A stretch of DNA of 64,000 nt from Glandiceps talaboti (Eukaryota; Hemichordata; Enteropneusta; Spengelidae), in assembly GCF_964340395.1 (NCBI RefSeq), contig NC_135553.1:24866949-24930948 (forward strand), given 5' to 3'. Shown here one piece after another: positions 30,423 to 42,384 of this stretch. The notes under the pieces were generated by a model. It ran no database searches, was not told the DNA's origin, and saw nothing but the letters and a program-made list of their open reading frames with translations. The translations under genes and the position numbers were made by a program. Within the stretch, counting starts at the first letter, position 1; each line of letters begins with the position of its first letter.

Positions 30423-32210
30423 ATGAGCGACCACGAGAACGCCGAAATTGAGAATTGTACCAAGGAGACCGCAGAACATGTCAAATCGGAGCCCGAAAGC
30501 ACCGACTCGGAGTCCGATGTCGAGAACACCACGAAGTTGCCGAACACGATCCGCGAGGCAGTTAGCCAAGTTCTGAAGGGCTATGACTGGACTTTAGTAC
30601 CGATGCCGGTGAGAAATAGTCCAGGATCTAAGAATAAACCACATGTCAAGCGACCCATGAATGCGTTTATGGTTTGGGCTCAAGCAGCACGAAAGAAACT
30701 AGCTGACCAGTATCCACACCTACACAATGCTGAACTCAGTAAAACATTGGGCAAACTTTGGAGGTGAGTTTCATTTTTTCATTTCACTATATTTCGCATA
30801 GAGACTTGGTTCCTATAGGAGAATATATTTTTACATTACGAATTGACAACTTTTATTCAGTTTGGTTAAAGTAGTCATTTGATCTGAGCACTCTACGAAC
30901 CGAGGCATTAACGAAAGCTGCTTATCGGCCCATGTAGTGAGTGCGGTGACAAATTGAGGACGCTAAACTAGGCCACACGGCTTCCTCTTTAGTTTGGTTG
31001 GCTATGGAAATAGCTGAGTGGTCTTTTGTCATATTTGCAATGCAACAAATGCTAGGCTTTTGAATCACCTTGATACCAGTGTGCATTCAATCTACCCACC
31101 ATTTCCTGACATACTCTGCACGACTGTCTGGTCCAAACGACAGTACAGGAAAAACATGACCACCTGTTTTCAGCAAGCAACAGTGAAGTCACATCAATGT
31201 CAGGCAGGGATCATTCAGATTTCCCCTCTTTTCTATTCAACTTCAGGATGTTGTCTGATAAGGAGAAAAAGCCATTCGTGGATGAAGCTGAGAGATTACG
31301 TATGCAGCACAAGAAAGACCACCCTGATTATAAGTATCAACCAAGAAGACGGAAAGCCATGAAGAACGGACAGCAAAATAACCCAGATGAGTCTGGAGGC
31401 TCCAGTCCCGTGATTGGATTGTGTACAGTTCTCCAGAGAGATGGGTCATCTGGTAAGGGGGATAGTTCTGCTAGCAGTAGCAGTAGCACAGCCAACGGTC
31501 CACCAACACCACCTACCACCCCCAAAACAGAAAGTCTTAGCGACAGGGATGGTCCACCAGTCAAGAAAATCAAACTAACCAGGCCCGCTGGCGATCAAGA
31601 CCCACAAATTGATTTTAATGGCGTTGACATACGAGAACTGAGTTCAGAAGTCATGGGAAACATCGACGGGTTCGATGTAACTGAATTCGAACAATATTTA
31701 CCGCCAAATGGCAACCCACATCACACAGCTGGTAGCGGACAGTCATCTCAACAGCAGCTTCCCCCACCACCGGCATCGATAGAGCCGAATGAAACAAGTA
31801 ACTACCCACACAATTACAGTACGAGCAACTCAGCCAATCAGCCGAACAGTCCAGGGTCAGCATGGTCAGCGAGTTCACCCCAAACTCCGATAAAGATGGA
31901 ATCATATCACCAACCTCTGACGCATTACACGTACGCGAATATATCGCAGCAATACAGCAACAATAACAGTGGATACCCTCCCCGAACGACGCCGTACGAC
32001 AATTACCAAGAAGATGGCCACAGTACACAGTACTACGGTTCTGCGAACGCCAATATGCCGCCACCATACCATTATATGAACTCGCCGATCTACACATCAT
32101 TAGCTACAGCATCAACAGCAATGTCACCGCTGCCTTCACAAGAAGACAGTCAACAACAACAAAACTGGGACTCATACTCAACAGCCGTGGCTGCCGAACA
32201 AAGATCTTAA
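30423..32210 (+). CDS. SoxE transcription factor (SOX8/9/10 family), two coding exons
   Basis: An HMG-box factor of 434 residues that binds DNA in the nucleus. In animals SoxE proteins act in neural crest-like cells, cartilage, gonad and glia. Exons are 30423-30763 and 31247-32210, with the join inside an Arg codon. Residues 43-64 form the SoxE dimerisation region ([12 protein letters not shown]). Residues 73-150 are the HMG box with [15 protein letters not shown], the [10 protein letters not shown] export-type helix and a PRRRK nuclear signal. Residues 199-208 ([10 protein letters not shown]) match the SOX9 phosphodegron recognised by FBW7. Residues 234-269 are the K2/TAM activation domain ending in [14 protein letters not shown] (20-23) and IKME (329-332) fit SUMO sites known in this family. 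The tail is rich in P, Q, S and Y. The final motif of vertebrate SOX9 (VYTQLTRP) is absent. The start at 30423 has A at -3. An in-frame ATG at 30405 would add six residues but has C at -3. Confidence 0.97.
30764..31246 (+). other. SoxE intron, 483 bp, inside the HMG box
   Basis: The donor is GAG|GTGAGT and the acceptor is a pyrimidine tract ending CAACTTCAG|G. The break falls after the second base of the Arg codon in LGKLWR, the same place as the first intron of vertebrate SOX8/9/10. The intron has stops in the SoxE frame. Open frames crossing its 3' end (from 31018 and 31197) are shadows. Confidence 0.95.
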
Positions 32211-33990
32211 AAGTAGTTAGTCATGGGAAACAACAATAGATTTACGGTTGTGAGGAAGAGAGATTTTTTGGGTTAGAGTTTGAGCCTGTTGAGCATGGTA
32301 CCAATCCGTGACAGCTAAATGATTGGTGACCGGCAACTAATGTATTCAACATGGCAAAGTTACCTTAGGACCGTTTCAGTACAAACAGTGTGAACAACTT
32401 TACACTATGATGATCTTGTATATAATATTTTGGCAATATCAAATGCAACAGGCCAGAAAAAAAAGTTACAAATGAAACAATCTCGAAACGCATCGTATGT
32501 GTTTTGTTTTGTATATTAAATTTCAAATGTTTGGCGGTCAAAGAGTGAACTATTTATGACTTGAAAAGACGCAAGTTCGAACAGGTCGTGTCGTCGAATT
32601 AAACTTATATTTGTAATTGCGAGGACAGGTCAACGTGTATGAACATTTCGACCACGAAGTCTGGTTTCTACACACACACATAACACACGTTCCAAACCCA
32701 ATGTGACGTTGACACGAGGGAAACGTCACCGGAGACTGATCGGAACTTTAAACATTTTTAAGTGACAGCGTCAGAATTAGCCAGAGGGAAAAGAAAGTAG
32801 ACGGATGTATTACACTTTCCTGAACCCAGTTCACTCACAGGAAGCTATTATTATTACCAGTCGGTTTTACTGAAGGCAGTAGAGTCTTCCAAGCACTCGG
32901 TTTTCCCAGCATTGTTTGTATATTTGGTAACATTAGCAATCTAATCACTTGAGAAGTAAACTTGTCGGGACACAGTTTACTTGGTGCTACGGTCACTCAC
33001 AGTCTGTATTTTGTCTAAGAATGATATTTGTTGACTTCTATTATTTCTGATATATTTTGGAAACTGTCCGGAAGACCCAATATTGCATATTTATGCAACT
33101 TAATACAATTTTGGGAGGTTTAAGGTAGCGAGGCACAATATGTAGCTGCTTTTGCGTTCACATTCCAAGGAGCTCTTTACGAATATATTGTCAATGTTTT
33201 ATGTGGCCAAAAACACTATAGTGTAAACGGGGACCACACAAACTCATGCTACTACCCTGTTATGTTTGTAGTAATTCTTGACAGCTGCCGACATAGTGGA
33301 TGTGAAATAGGTCAAACTGTGGATTCAGACGGTGCCATGTAGTCATCTGTACCCCATTACGTCTGATTGTTTTCCCACGGATGCCTAATTGTACGATCAA
33401 TTTTGTATCACTTTCATTTTATCGAATTGAACGTACAGCAGTATTCACACAGTATATATATGAACGCATCTTTGTCTTAATTCGTACATTTTTTTTACAA
33501 AAATCACACAGTAACAAAATGTATTTTTCAGTAAATATATATTTGAGTGTAGTCGGCAATCAGGGTAGCGTTCATATGTATACTGTATCACATCCATGTT
33601 TGAAATAATTGCATCAACAAATTATTTTTTATGTCCACGTTTGGCCTTAGCACGTTACAGGTCATCTTTGCAATGGGCTGCACACTTACTAAGAATTTTT
33701 TGAAAGTTGATTTATTTAATTTCAGTCGATTTGTGAATCACATACATACACACACACACACACCACATGTGCCTTACCAATTCTACATTCCAATACCATT
33801 ACAGGTTTCTTGCCCACCATATTTCGCTTATCCCATTTTTTAAAATCATATCTACATTTTTCTTGAGTTATATTTTTGAAATGTCAAGTATATTTTCATT
33901 GTTATATTTGCATATTACATCCTAAGTAAATTTCAAATTTTATAACAATTTCATATACCCAGTATGTACATTTAATAAATGGAAGAATCG
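32211..33990 (+). promoter_or_regulatory. SoxE 3' untranslated region with poly(A) signal
   Basis: AT-rich sequence after the TAA. The first perfect AATAAA I see is at 33974-33979, about 1.76 kb after the stop. An ATTAAA at 32515-32520 and another AATAAA at 34825-34830 are alternatives. A Pumilio-type motif TGTATATA lies at 32417-32424 and another, TGTAAATA, near 34313. The cleavage site is not proven. Confidence 0.5.
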
Positions 33991-35148
33991 AATTGAATTT
34001 TCATACAATTTTGCCATTTGTGTTATATATAGTTCATTTATACTTATCAAACACGAATTATGAGAGATTTGATATGTGAAACGTGGAGTTTATTTTCTTT
34101 TCACATTCGGCCAGCTACAAGATATATTTTGTTTCAAAGTTCAAAAAATCATGAATGCATAAATATTTATATCTCCATTTATTCCATTTTTGATAAATTA
34201 CTCTTGAGTCAATGAGTCTGTAATCTGGTTTCACTGTTCGAAACTCTTGACTATTCGGATCGCATATTACATATTCGTTATTTTTTTTCGAGGGACGTTG
34301 GTCCAATTGTTCTGTAAATAAGTACTTTTCATAGTGAATGAGCCAATGTTTTTCGATGCTTGATTAAAATGTACGTTCTGTTTTACGAGTCGTGCTCAGA
34401 GTCTTTTTACTTGTCACACTATGGGTTTTTATCGCTATCTCATTGCTTGTGAAAAGGTGCATTACTTTTGTCCCGTATTCATGAAGACACAATCACCAAG
34501 GAAGTGCAGAACAATGGGGGTTTCCTCAACTGACACTTGGCGCGAAAACGAGATTAGATTAGCCCGAGTTGTTGACATCCCGGAGCAAGGTAAACTTGCT
34601 ATGTTATTATATTCAGGGGTCATTGCAGGTCAGTCAACAATCTGCATTTACTGACAAAGCATTTGATTAGCCCGGTGCCAAATTACAAGTCATTTACTTC
34701 TTTCTCTAGACAGTTATTTATCCATCTGGCCACTTCGATATTGGCTGACTGGTTGGCAAGAACCGCGAAACATACAAAAGCAATTGCTGACTGAAATACA
34801 CGTAGTACATGTTGTATATATGAAAATAAAGTAGGTGTTTGAAGTAACCTTTGACCGTATGATACACTTTGACCTCTGTAAAATTGCAGCCAACACATCT
34901 GTGTGAGTATTACATCAGATTATTGTTTGGTAAAACACGAACACAAACCGATTCAATCTTCAACCTTTAATTTTATGTTTGTAGCATGATGCAGACAGCA
35001 AAACTGACAAGTTGGAGGGTCGGTTTACAATGTTACATAATACACACTTGTAACTATTTATACAAATTATACGAAATGGGATACAAAGAAGGTAACAAAA
35101 ATCAAATTCAGCGCCAAAAAATGTTAAATTAAAGATGAAACTACAAAT
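33991..35148. other. non-coding stretch downstream of SoxE
   Basis: AT-rich sequence, possibly including the end of a longer SoxE 3' UTR (AATAAA at 34825). No exon is recognised. Confidence 0.5.
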
Positions 35149-35211
35149 GTATGTATGTATGTATGTATGTATGTATGTATGTATGTATGTATGTATGTAT
35201 GTATGTATGTA
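35149..35211. repeat. GTAT microsatellite, left of inverted repeat
   Basis: About fifteen perfect GTAT copies immediately outside the left arm of the inverted repeat. Confidence 0.97.
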
Positions 35212-35217
35212 GGAAGG

Positions 35218-35416
35218 AATGCATAAGGAACTAATAAACCAGTCCGTATATATAGCTGTTAAATCCGACGTTTCGAATAAATATTCTTTTTCAAAGGAAA
35301 AATTGGCGAGACATAAAAATGCCAGGTCAAAACCCGAACATTTCTAAACATAATGGAACAAAACCGCGCGTGATATATATAAACGGTTATACGTGAGATA
35401 AGTTCTTTAATTCTTA

Positions 35417-35447
<31 letters not shown>

Positions 35448-35603
35448 TGTATGTATGTATGTATGTATGTATGTATGAAATGTTCGGGTTTTCACCTGGC
35501 ATTTCTCTGTCTCGCCAATTTTTCCTTTGAAAAAGAATATTTATTCGAAACGTCGGATTTAACAGCTATATATACGGACTGGTTTATTAGTTCCTTATGC
35601 ATT
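35218..35603. mobile_element. 127-bp inverted repeat pair, probable young element (Penelope-like or foldback)
   Basis: Arms 35218-35344 and 35477-35603 are reverse complements of equal length with only about three mismatches. The spacer (35345-35476) contains AATGGAACAAAACCGCGCG and a GTAT array at 35418-35476. In the right arm, TTCGAAACGTCGGATTT follows a small GAAT/ATTC stem. GAAAC after a stem is the 3' half of the hammerhead ribozyme core that Penelope-like elements carry in their terminal repeats. The partner box CTGATGA is not intact here (CCTTTGAAAAA instead). No reverse transcriptase or GIY-YIG frame is present, so any element is non-autonomous. A foldback DNA element is the alternative. 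Confidence 0.6.
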
Positions 35604-35688
35604 TCTATGTATGTATGTATGTATGTATGTATGTATGTATGTATGTATGTATGTATGTATGTATGTATGTATGTATGTATGTATGTGA

Positions 35689-35708
<20 letters not shown>
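35604..35708. repeat. GTAT then GT microsatellite, right of inverted repeat
   Basis: About twenty GTAT copies passing into (GT)n. With the arrays at 35149 and 35418, all three are in the same strand orientation. Confidence 0.96.
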
Positions 35709-35721
<13 letters not shown>

Positions 35722-36592
35722 CGTATGCGTGGTGTGCATTTGATTTGTCAATATTCACTTAAATTTAGGAAAATTTTCATGACAAATTAGACAGACAACA
35801 TTTTAGTGCAGACAAGGTGGATTACTAAAAAAACAGATCCTCGGGGTTTAATGCAATGGTTTGATGGCCATTGTAACGCGACTGTGTAAAGACAGGCCAT
35901 GATGACGTCATCAAGAAGACAGGTGAAAAACTTTGCCACAGGCGACAGCGTCAATTTAGAATCTTTTTTTGATAACAATCGCTTCGCCCCGTCCAAAATA
36001 ACCATTTCTAATTTGGTTACATGCAGAGTTTATTTTATTCTGTTTTTGTGTTGATTTGGCGTAGATGATGACATCCATGATATTACATTGCAAGTAAGCC
36101 TGTATATTACGTTACTCTTCGTGGTTAGCCACACCAGATACGGCGCCCAAAATGCCATAAACAGTTCTTTTTGAATATCAACTTTCACAAGAAGGTTGAG
36201 GAAATGTTGCCTCGAGTCCGGATGTCGCTGTACTTTAAATTGTCCGTAACATGTTCACTCTATAAGGAATGTCTCTTTTCTTATGAATAAGTACCTTGAA
36301 ATTTTAGTTTTTCTGTTGCTGTGACGACATGAATTTTTTTATCGTTATCGGAAATTCCTCATTCCAGAGGATTGTTATTTGATTTGATAGAAGATTGGCA
36401 ACGGCGATTTAGTTGGGTGTTATGATTAGGCCTACCTATAACTGATATTAGTCATGAAATCCCAATATCTATCTACATAGTATATGATGATACAATCACC
36501 TAGGAAACATCTCTAAACAATGTTGTCCTGAATCCTAACTGTTTTTCTTAATCAGACTTTAACTAACTTCAGCTATCAACTAAGTGAAGTTA
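35709..36592. other. non-coding stretch, no gene recognised
   Basis: Unique-looking AT-rich sequence. A 72-codon minus-strand frame at 35787-36005 has no recognisable feature. Confidence 0.5.
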
Positions 36593-36649
36593 CACCCATA
36601 TACACATACACATACATATACACACCCAAACAAACAAACAAACAAACAT

Positions 36650-36685
<36 letters not shown>

Positions 36686-36778
36686 GCATGCATGCATGTC
36701 TGTATGTATGTATGTATGTATGTATGTATGTATGTATGTATGTATGTATGTATGTATGTATGTATGTATGTATGCATG
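36593..36778. repeat. palindromic microsatellite: CATA/CACA arm, GCATGC centre, GTAT arm
   Basis: CATA and CACA runs on the left and about 80 bp of GTAT on the right meet at GCATGCATGCATG near 36690. The arms are partly complementary, so a long hairpin or cruciform is possible. Confidence 0.9.
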
Positions 36779-36859
36779 TAAGCGCGCGCACACAAACACA
36801 CTTACCTCCCTACCTATTCCTACCTACCTAATCACCCACCTACATGCCGTATGATTCAT

Positions 36860-36897
36860 ACATACACTCATACATACATACATACATACATACATGC

Positions 36898-36930
<33 letters not shown>

Positions 36931-36982
36931 CACTCATACATACATAGTATACATACATACATACATACATACATACATACAT

Positions 36983-37013
<31 letters not shown>

Positions 37014-37139
37014 TACATACATACATACATACATACATACATACATACATACATACATACATACATACATACATACATAGACAGACATACATACATACAT
37101 ACATACATACATACATACATACATACATACATACATACA
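36860..37139. repeat. CATA microsatellite with TA and CA interruptions
   Basis: About 280 bp of CATA, with a TATA run (36910-36930), a CACA run (37000-37013) and a CAGA break at 37080. The many MYVC/YIHT frames are repeat translations. Confidence 0.97.
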
Positions 37140-40100
37140 ATGTATGCATCAATATTTCATTAGATCAACTACTAATATTTGTTTTCGTTAAACATAATGT
37201 GCCGGTATCATAAAGTGACGCGATCAATGGTTTAATAGTACCAGTAGCCGTGACTATAGTTTCAAAACATAAATTGGAAAACAGCTCAAACATCCGAAAT
37301 GTACAGTTAGAGGTTGAAAGTCGTTGTCATAAAGCATGCTAAATAGATTTTTAAAAAGTGAAACCTGATAATACTAGAATATTACATCAAATTGTAGGTC
37401 GACAGAGTACGTAGTTGAGAGGTTCTCCCTCTTTGACAACGCCATTCAGCTCACGTCCCAGTACCGTTGCCAGGAGCTAAAGATAAGACTTTGACTGCTG
37501 TAAAAATTTGTAAATGAAACAACAGCTTGAAATGTAGTTTGTCTGGGGTTGGCTCTAGCGTTGTTTGAAGAAGGAAATGGTTTATGAGTATTTAAAGACG
37601 TGGGGTAGTCATGTACTTGAACCTTCTCGTTGCAAGGGTGGTGGGAACGCCATCAGGTAATACAATAGAGAGAGTGCAAGTGATAGTAATCATACTCAAG
37701 ACAACCTAGAGATCGATTCGCGGTAATTGATTGGGAAGAAATCATTATGAAGTCCACAATCAAATAAAGAGCGGGAATATGAAGCGGTAATGTAGTGTAG
37801 TTAATCTCTGATGAGTGCAGTAAAGTGATCAGGCAGGTCTTGCATTCAACCATGTCTTCCAGGCTACCGACTTGACCTTTTGGGTCAACCTGTCAAACTA
37901 AACTGAAAGAACTAAGTGAAAGACAAGCCAAAGAAATTGGACTGGTGGCACCTCCATCTCAAGCTAGGGGCCATAACACTACACTGCACCTCTATACAAT
38001 AATGTAATACCATTCAATTACTTTTGTATTTTGCAATAAAACAAGCCCCAAGTCGGCCATTTTATATCTTCCCGTGCCTTATTCTGTAGTTGTCTAGCTA
38101 TATGGTTTACTAGTAACAATAATGGAGGAACGACACCCAGGTAGTGTCAGTCGATTGTTGTCTGGAGGACGGTGAAAGGGTATAGACACACCATTTCTCA
38201 ATTGTCGAATCATTTTAGTTTAAATTCAATTTCAGCTCATGTCATACAGACGCAGTCAACCAACATGGACTGATCTAAAGGCTAATATTTCCTCAAAGTG
38301 TATTATTTACATATTTAAAAGTAGAGTGACGATTAGTGTGTGCCTGATTGCATCTTATAGACATGTATCAGGTACCAGTTGCTCTGGATATTTAAGGGAC
38401 CAGAAAATATAGACTGTAAACAAAAAGAGAACAAAATCGGCTTCCTGTATATTCTAGACAGGAAGTAGTTACTATTATACACAGGATCTCAGCTGTCAGA
38501 ATTGCTGTTGAAGAATTATGGAAGAAAAACTCTTTAAGAAAGTATGATGGTAACCGAATTATGGATTCAGGAAACAATCGGAGCAACAAAACCACAAAAA
38601 AGTATGCTCCAAAGTTCACTAGTTCGTGTGCCTATTTTCAAGTGGAAACTAAAATATGAATAAATTCAATAACCCTCTCTGTCTTTATTGCGCTATTAAG
38701 ACTACAGCTATGATTAGGTGGAGGGCATTTTTCATAAGTTAAGACCTCCTAACGTGACATTTATTAGTGTACTGACACAGATATGCGAGAATATCCGAGG
38801 AGTTGGATATTTCTGTAAAACTTTTTTATATACAGTTTTACTCAATTACATGGTGCAATGTGCTGCTCCACGGTTTTATTGGGTATATATACAATGCATG
38901 CGACCTTGTCAATATCGTCATAGCAGACTATGTCTCCTATTTGAATTTTGAACTCGTTCAAGTCCACAAATTGTCTTGTTTCAACACTCTATCGTTCACA
39001 TTTCCACTAACCGTTGACTTAAAGACGACATTATGGTCAAATTGGTTGTATATAAAGGGGCATTTTAGTTACATGTGTCTGTCTATGTTATGGACTATTT
39101 GATTAAACAGTGTCTATATCATATGAGATGTTGATACAGTCACCTAGCTGCCATGGAATGTTATTTGTATGTAGCCTACTCTGTCTTTTGATTGATGGAG
39201 GACGGTGGAGTACTTGGAATTAAGTACCAGACCAGAGAACTGTGTTATATCAAGTAATTGGCATCTCAAAACTAGTCATGAACTGTCCTCGTCTAGTACA
39301 CTGTAATAGCAGTCGTACCATGTTCACCACACTATTTGCAATATGTTCACATCACAGTCTAGTTCTGGCTAGGTGTAAATCAAACACTTATATTATTTGC
39401 CTATGAGACTGGTAGCATATAGTCTAAAATATATATTGTTGTATCAAATAATTAATATCAGGAAATGAACAAAAATCATAGTTTGTTTGTTTTTTATGCA
39501 CTGTAACCCATATAGTTTATCTATGTCATCGATAAGGCATATACCAACTCGGACCAACTTTTTGGATAATTTCCAACTCAGTGTTTATATTCGAAAACTA
39601 TCTTAATATTTGACAATGATGTGTTCATTGGATGAAATCATTTCATTCAGCTTCTGTTTATTGCTGACTGTGTGTTGCAGACAATCTACACAGCTTTTGA
39701 TGACAATCTACACAGCTTTGGTTAAAACCTGGAATCCATACTAAACCGCTGGCCAGTACATTTCCTTTAAACTGTAAAGTATTCAGCAGATCGCCCTGAG
39801 ATCAATATAATAAAAGAACGTTATCTATATGGGTCTCAGCTACAACATACTACCATGGTTCGTATGTGTGAGTTTTGACTTAAATTGTACTGTTTATTCC
39901 TTCTTCGAATTCCAAAGTTAGATCAGGTCCAATATAAGAACTGGACACTTCATAAAGCTATCACATAACCTGGAATCTCATATCCCATCCCAGGACACTT
40001 GACGTTTTCCTCCGTGTGGTGTGAATCTGGACAGTGCGGATACGAGGCTAGCCATAATAATACTGATGAACTGATGGGGACAAACTTAGCAGATAAAACT

Positions 40101-40572
40101 GTTTGAAGAGTTGGAAAGTGACACTGAATGAATACATGAGTCGGTCAAGCCTCGTTGAGACATTTACGGGTTCTCGTCTATTTTACGTACTAGGTAAACT
40201 GCACTTTCAGAATCAATTACTGCCACTAATGTCTTTAAATGCTATCCTGGAAAGCATGCTCAGTTCGAGACATCATAGAGAACACGAAAACACGAAATCC
40301 CGGTTAACGTAATATCTAGTTACTTAATGACAACCAACAGTCATTTGCGTCAGCTTTATGTAACATATAAAACCCGAACAACATACTGTCACAATACATG
40401 TTCAATAAAGTGAGTTGTGACATAGTCGCCACAAAATGTCGGCTTTATAACAACAGAATCTATATTTCCTTAGTCCACAGACTTGTAGTCAGTGATTACA
40501 GTACACCTCAGACAGCTTTTCTATAGTGGTCAGAGTGAACACGTCTTTGCTCCCCCCCACACATTATTACTA
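37140..40572. other. non-coding stretch, no gene recognised
   Basis: About 3.4 kb of AT-rich unique sequence. A short direct duplication of GACAATCTACACAGCTTT lies near 39680-39722. Short frames at 38718, 38803 and 40103 carry no known motif. Confidence 0.5.
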
Positions 40573-40580
40573 CACACATA

Positions 40581-40650
<70 letters not shown>
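40573..40650. repeat. CA then CAGA microsatellite
   Basis: A CACATA/CA run followed by eight or so CAGA copies. Confidence 0.95.
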
Positions 40651-42059
40651 CTCACACTTTATAACATTCCCCAGTATAGTCGACATTTTCTGTTTTGTAT
40701 TTCATGGGTGTCTGGACTGAAAAGATAACATCCACTTCTACTTTGATAGTATATCACAAATGAAAGTCAAAGTTTATTGTTTACTATAACCATACAGCTT
40801 GTTTACTTTTAATACATTTATAATCATAAATTATGGCGCACAGTTGACTGAGTTTATGGCGTATTAAACAGCCCTTTGGCTGATGTTTAGATTTCAGTCG
40901 ATTCACGCCATCTGTTACTTAGGCTATGTTGTGGGGTTCATATGTATAAACTATTATTAGTAATCTGAGTTTAAAATAAACGTTGCCATTTAGTTTGGAA
41001 ATTCACCGGACATGACTTCATAATGTATGGTGATAACTCTTGAGCAGTGAGATAAAACTATTGATCAAATATAAATCACGACCACTATGGACAAAATGAC
41101 ATGCAATTGAATTGTAACAAGACAGCTGATGAATGTTAAGCAGGTTTGACGACCAACCTGGTTTTAGCGGATTGATTATTAACTAAATATACATGGCGAT
41201 ATACATCTATCTAGCTATTTCCAGGTTTCTTGGTTAATCCACAAGCGCGTCAGTTATCTGTTCGGATGCCTAGATTATCTTCTCGGGGTTTAACTAAATG
41301 ACAATTAGTCTGAAGAGTCAGGAGGTGCACTGATTTTATAGTGCCAACTCGTGGTTAAGGTCAGGGCACAGTTGTGGGGGAAGACAATTTACCTACAAAC
41401 ATTGTGATAGACTGACAACATTAGAATGTCTTTACTGAATGGTGTTGCCGATATACAGTCCTTGTATTGCCCGTAGACGTATACATGCTATTCATGCATA
41501 TGTATAATATCCGTGACTGGAGCTAGATCCACGATTGTCCATTTGTGCATGTATAACAAATGCTGACATACCTTGAACGAGGAGGTGCGGGGTTGGGGAA
41601 AATCACAATTATAAGTACTATCATAATACCCCAACCCCACCCCACCCACCCTTTCAATACACAGAACTATGGTCGACTAAGAACTAGTCAAAACAAATGA
41701 AAGCAATTGACTACTCAACCCAAGATTTGTTCTGAAAGGAAAGCTAGGGTAAATCAAGGCACTATGTGTTATATTTTGGGGCTGAGTTAGCCGTGCTCTA
41801 AGCCTCAAAGGTTCAATGATCACTGATTTGATGGGACCAGGCTTCCATTTTACCACCTATTAGGTGTCACTGACGAAATGAGAAAGACGAGAAAGGATAC
41901 ACCTACTAAAGTCCGTCGACAAAAGCTACGAGAGAACATAATAGAAAAAAAAGGTGACCCGGGGCTTATTGTGTACGTGATCTTTTTGTAAAGGTACTTG
42001 GTTGGCACACTTGAGGACTTCATGTACGGATAAGCCGTACACCACCTTAGAGTGCTTGC

Positions 42060-42384
42060 AGTGAAAAGCTCTCAACAAATCGGGCTGTATTTTGTGATGT
42101 TGGCGAGGTAAACATCGCTCTTAAACATCGCAGATTATTAAAATTTCACATATCACTGGTGTATTTGCATACAAACACCCACATTGTCCTCATATAGAGT
42201 TCACCTGATCGATTGACTGGTCGATTCACTGAAAACCCTTAACAAACCAGACTGTATTTGTGATGTTAGCGAGTGAAACATCATTATAATCGCAGATTAT
42301 CAAAATTTCACATTTCACTGATATATTTGCATACAAACACCTACAATGCCCTTATATGGAGTTCACCTGTTCGATTGATTAATC
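42060..42384. repeat. imperfect tandem duplication of about 165 bp
   Basis: Two neighbouring copies (about 42060-42225 and 42226-42384) share GTATTT(T)GTGATGTT, TCGCAGATTAT, AAAATTTCACAT, TATTTGCATACAAACACC and GAGTTCACCTG in order. Offset falls from 166 to about 152 and back to 162 because of small indels. Each copy holds one ATTTGCAT octamer (42173-42180 and 42325-42332). No open frame. Confidence 0.85.

Noticed and set aside
31197-31246. Upstream extension of SoxE exon 2 as a separate start
   Set aside because: The frame opened at 31197 runs through the intron end. The splice acceptor at 31246 and the join to exon 1 restore the complete HMG box.
30314-32100. Minus-strand frames opposite SoxE
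   Set aside because: They are shadows of the SoxE exons and have no independent features.
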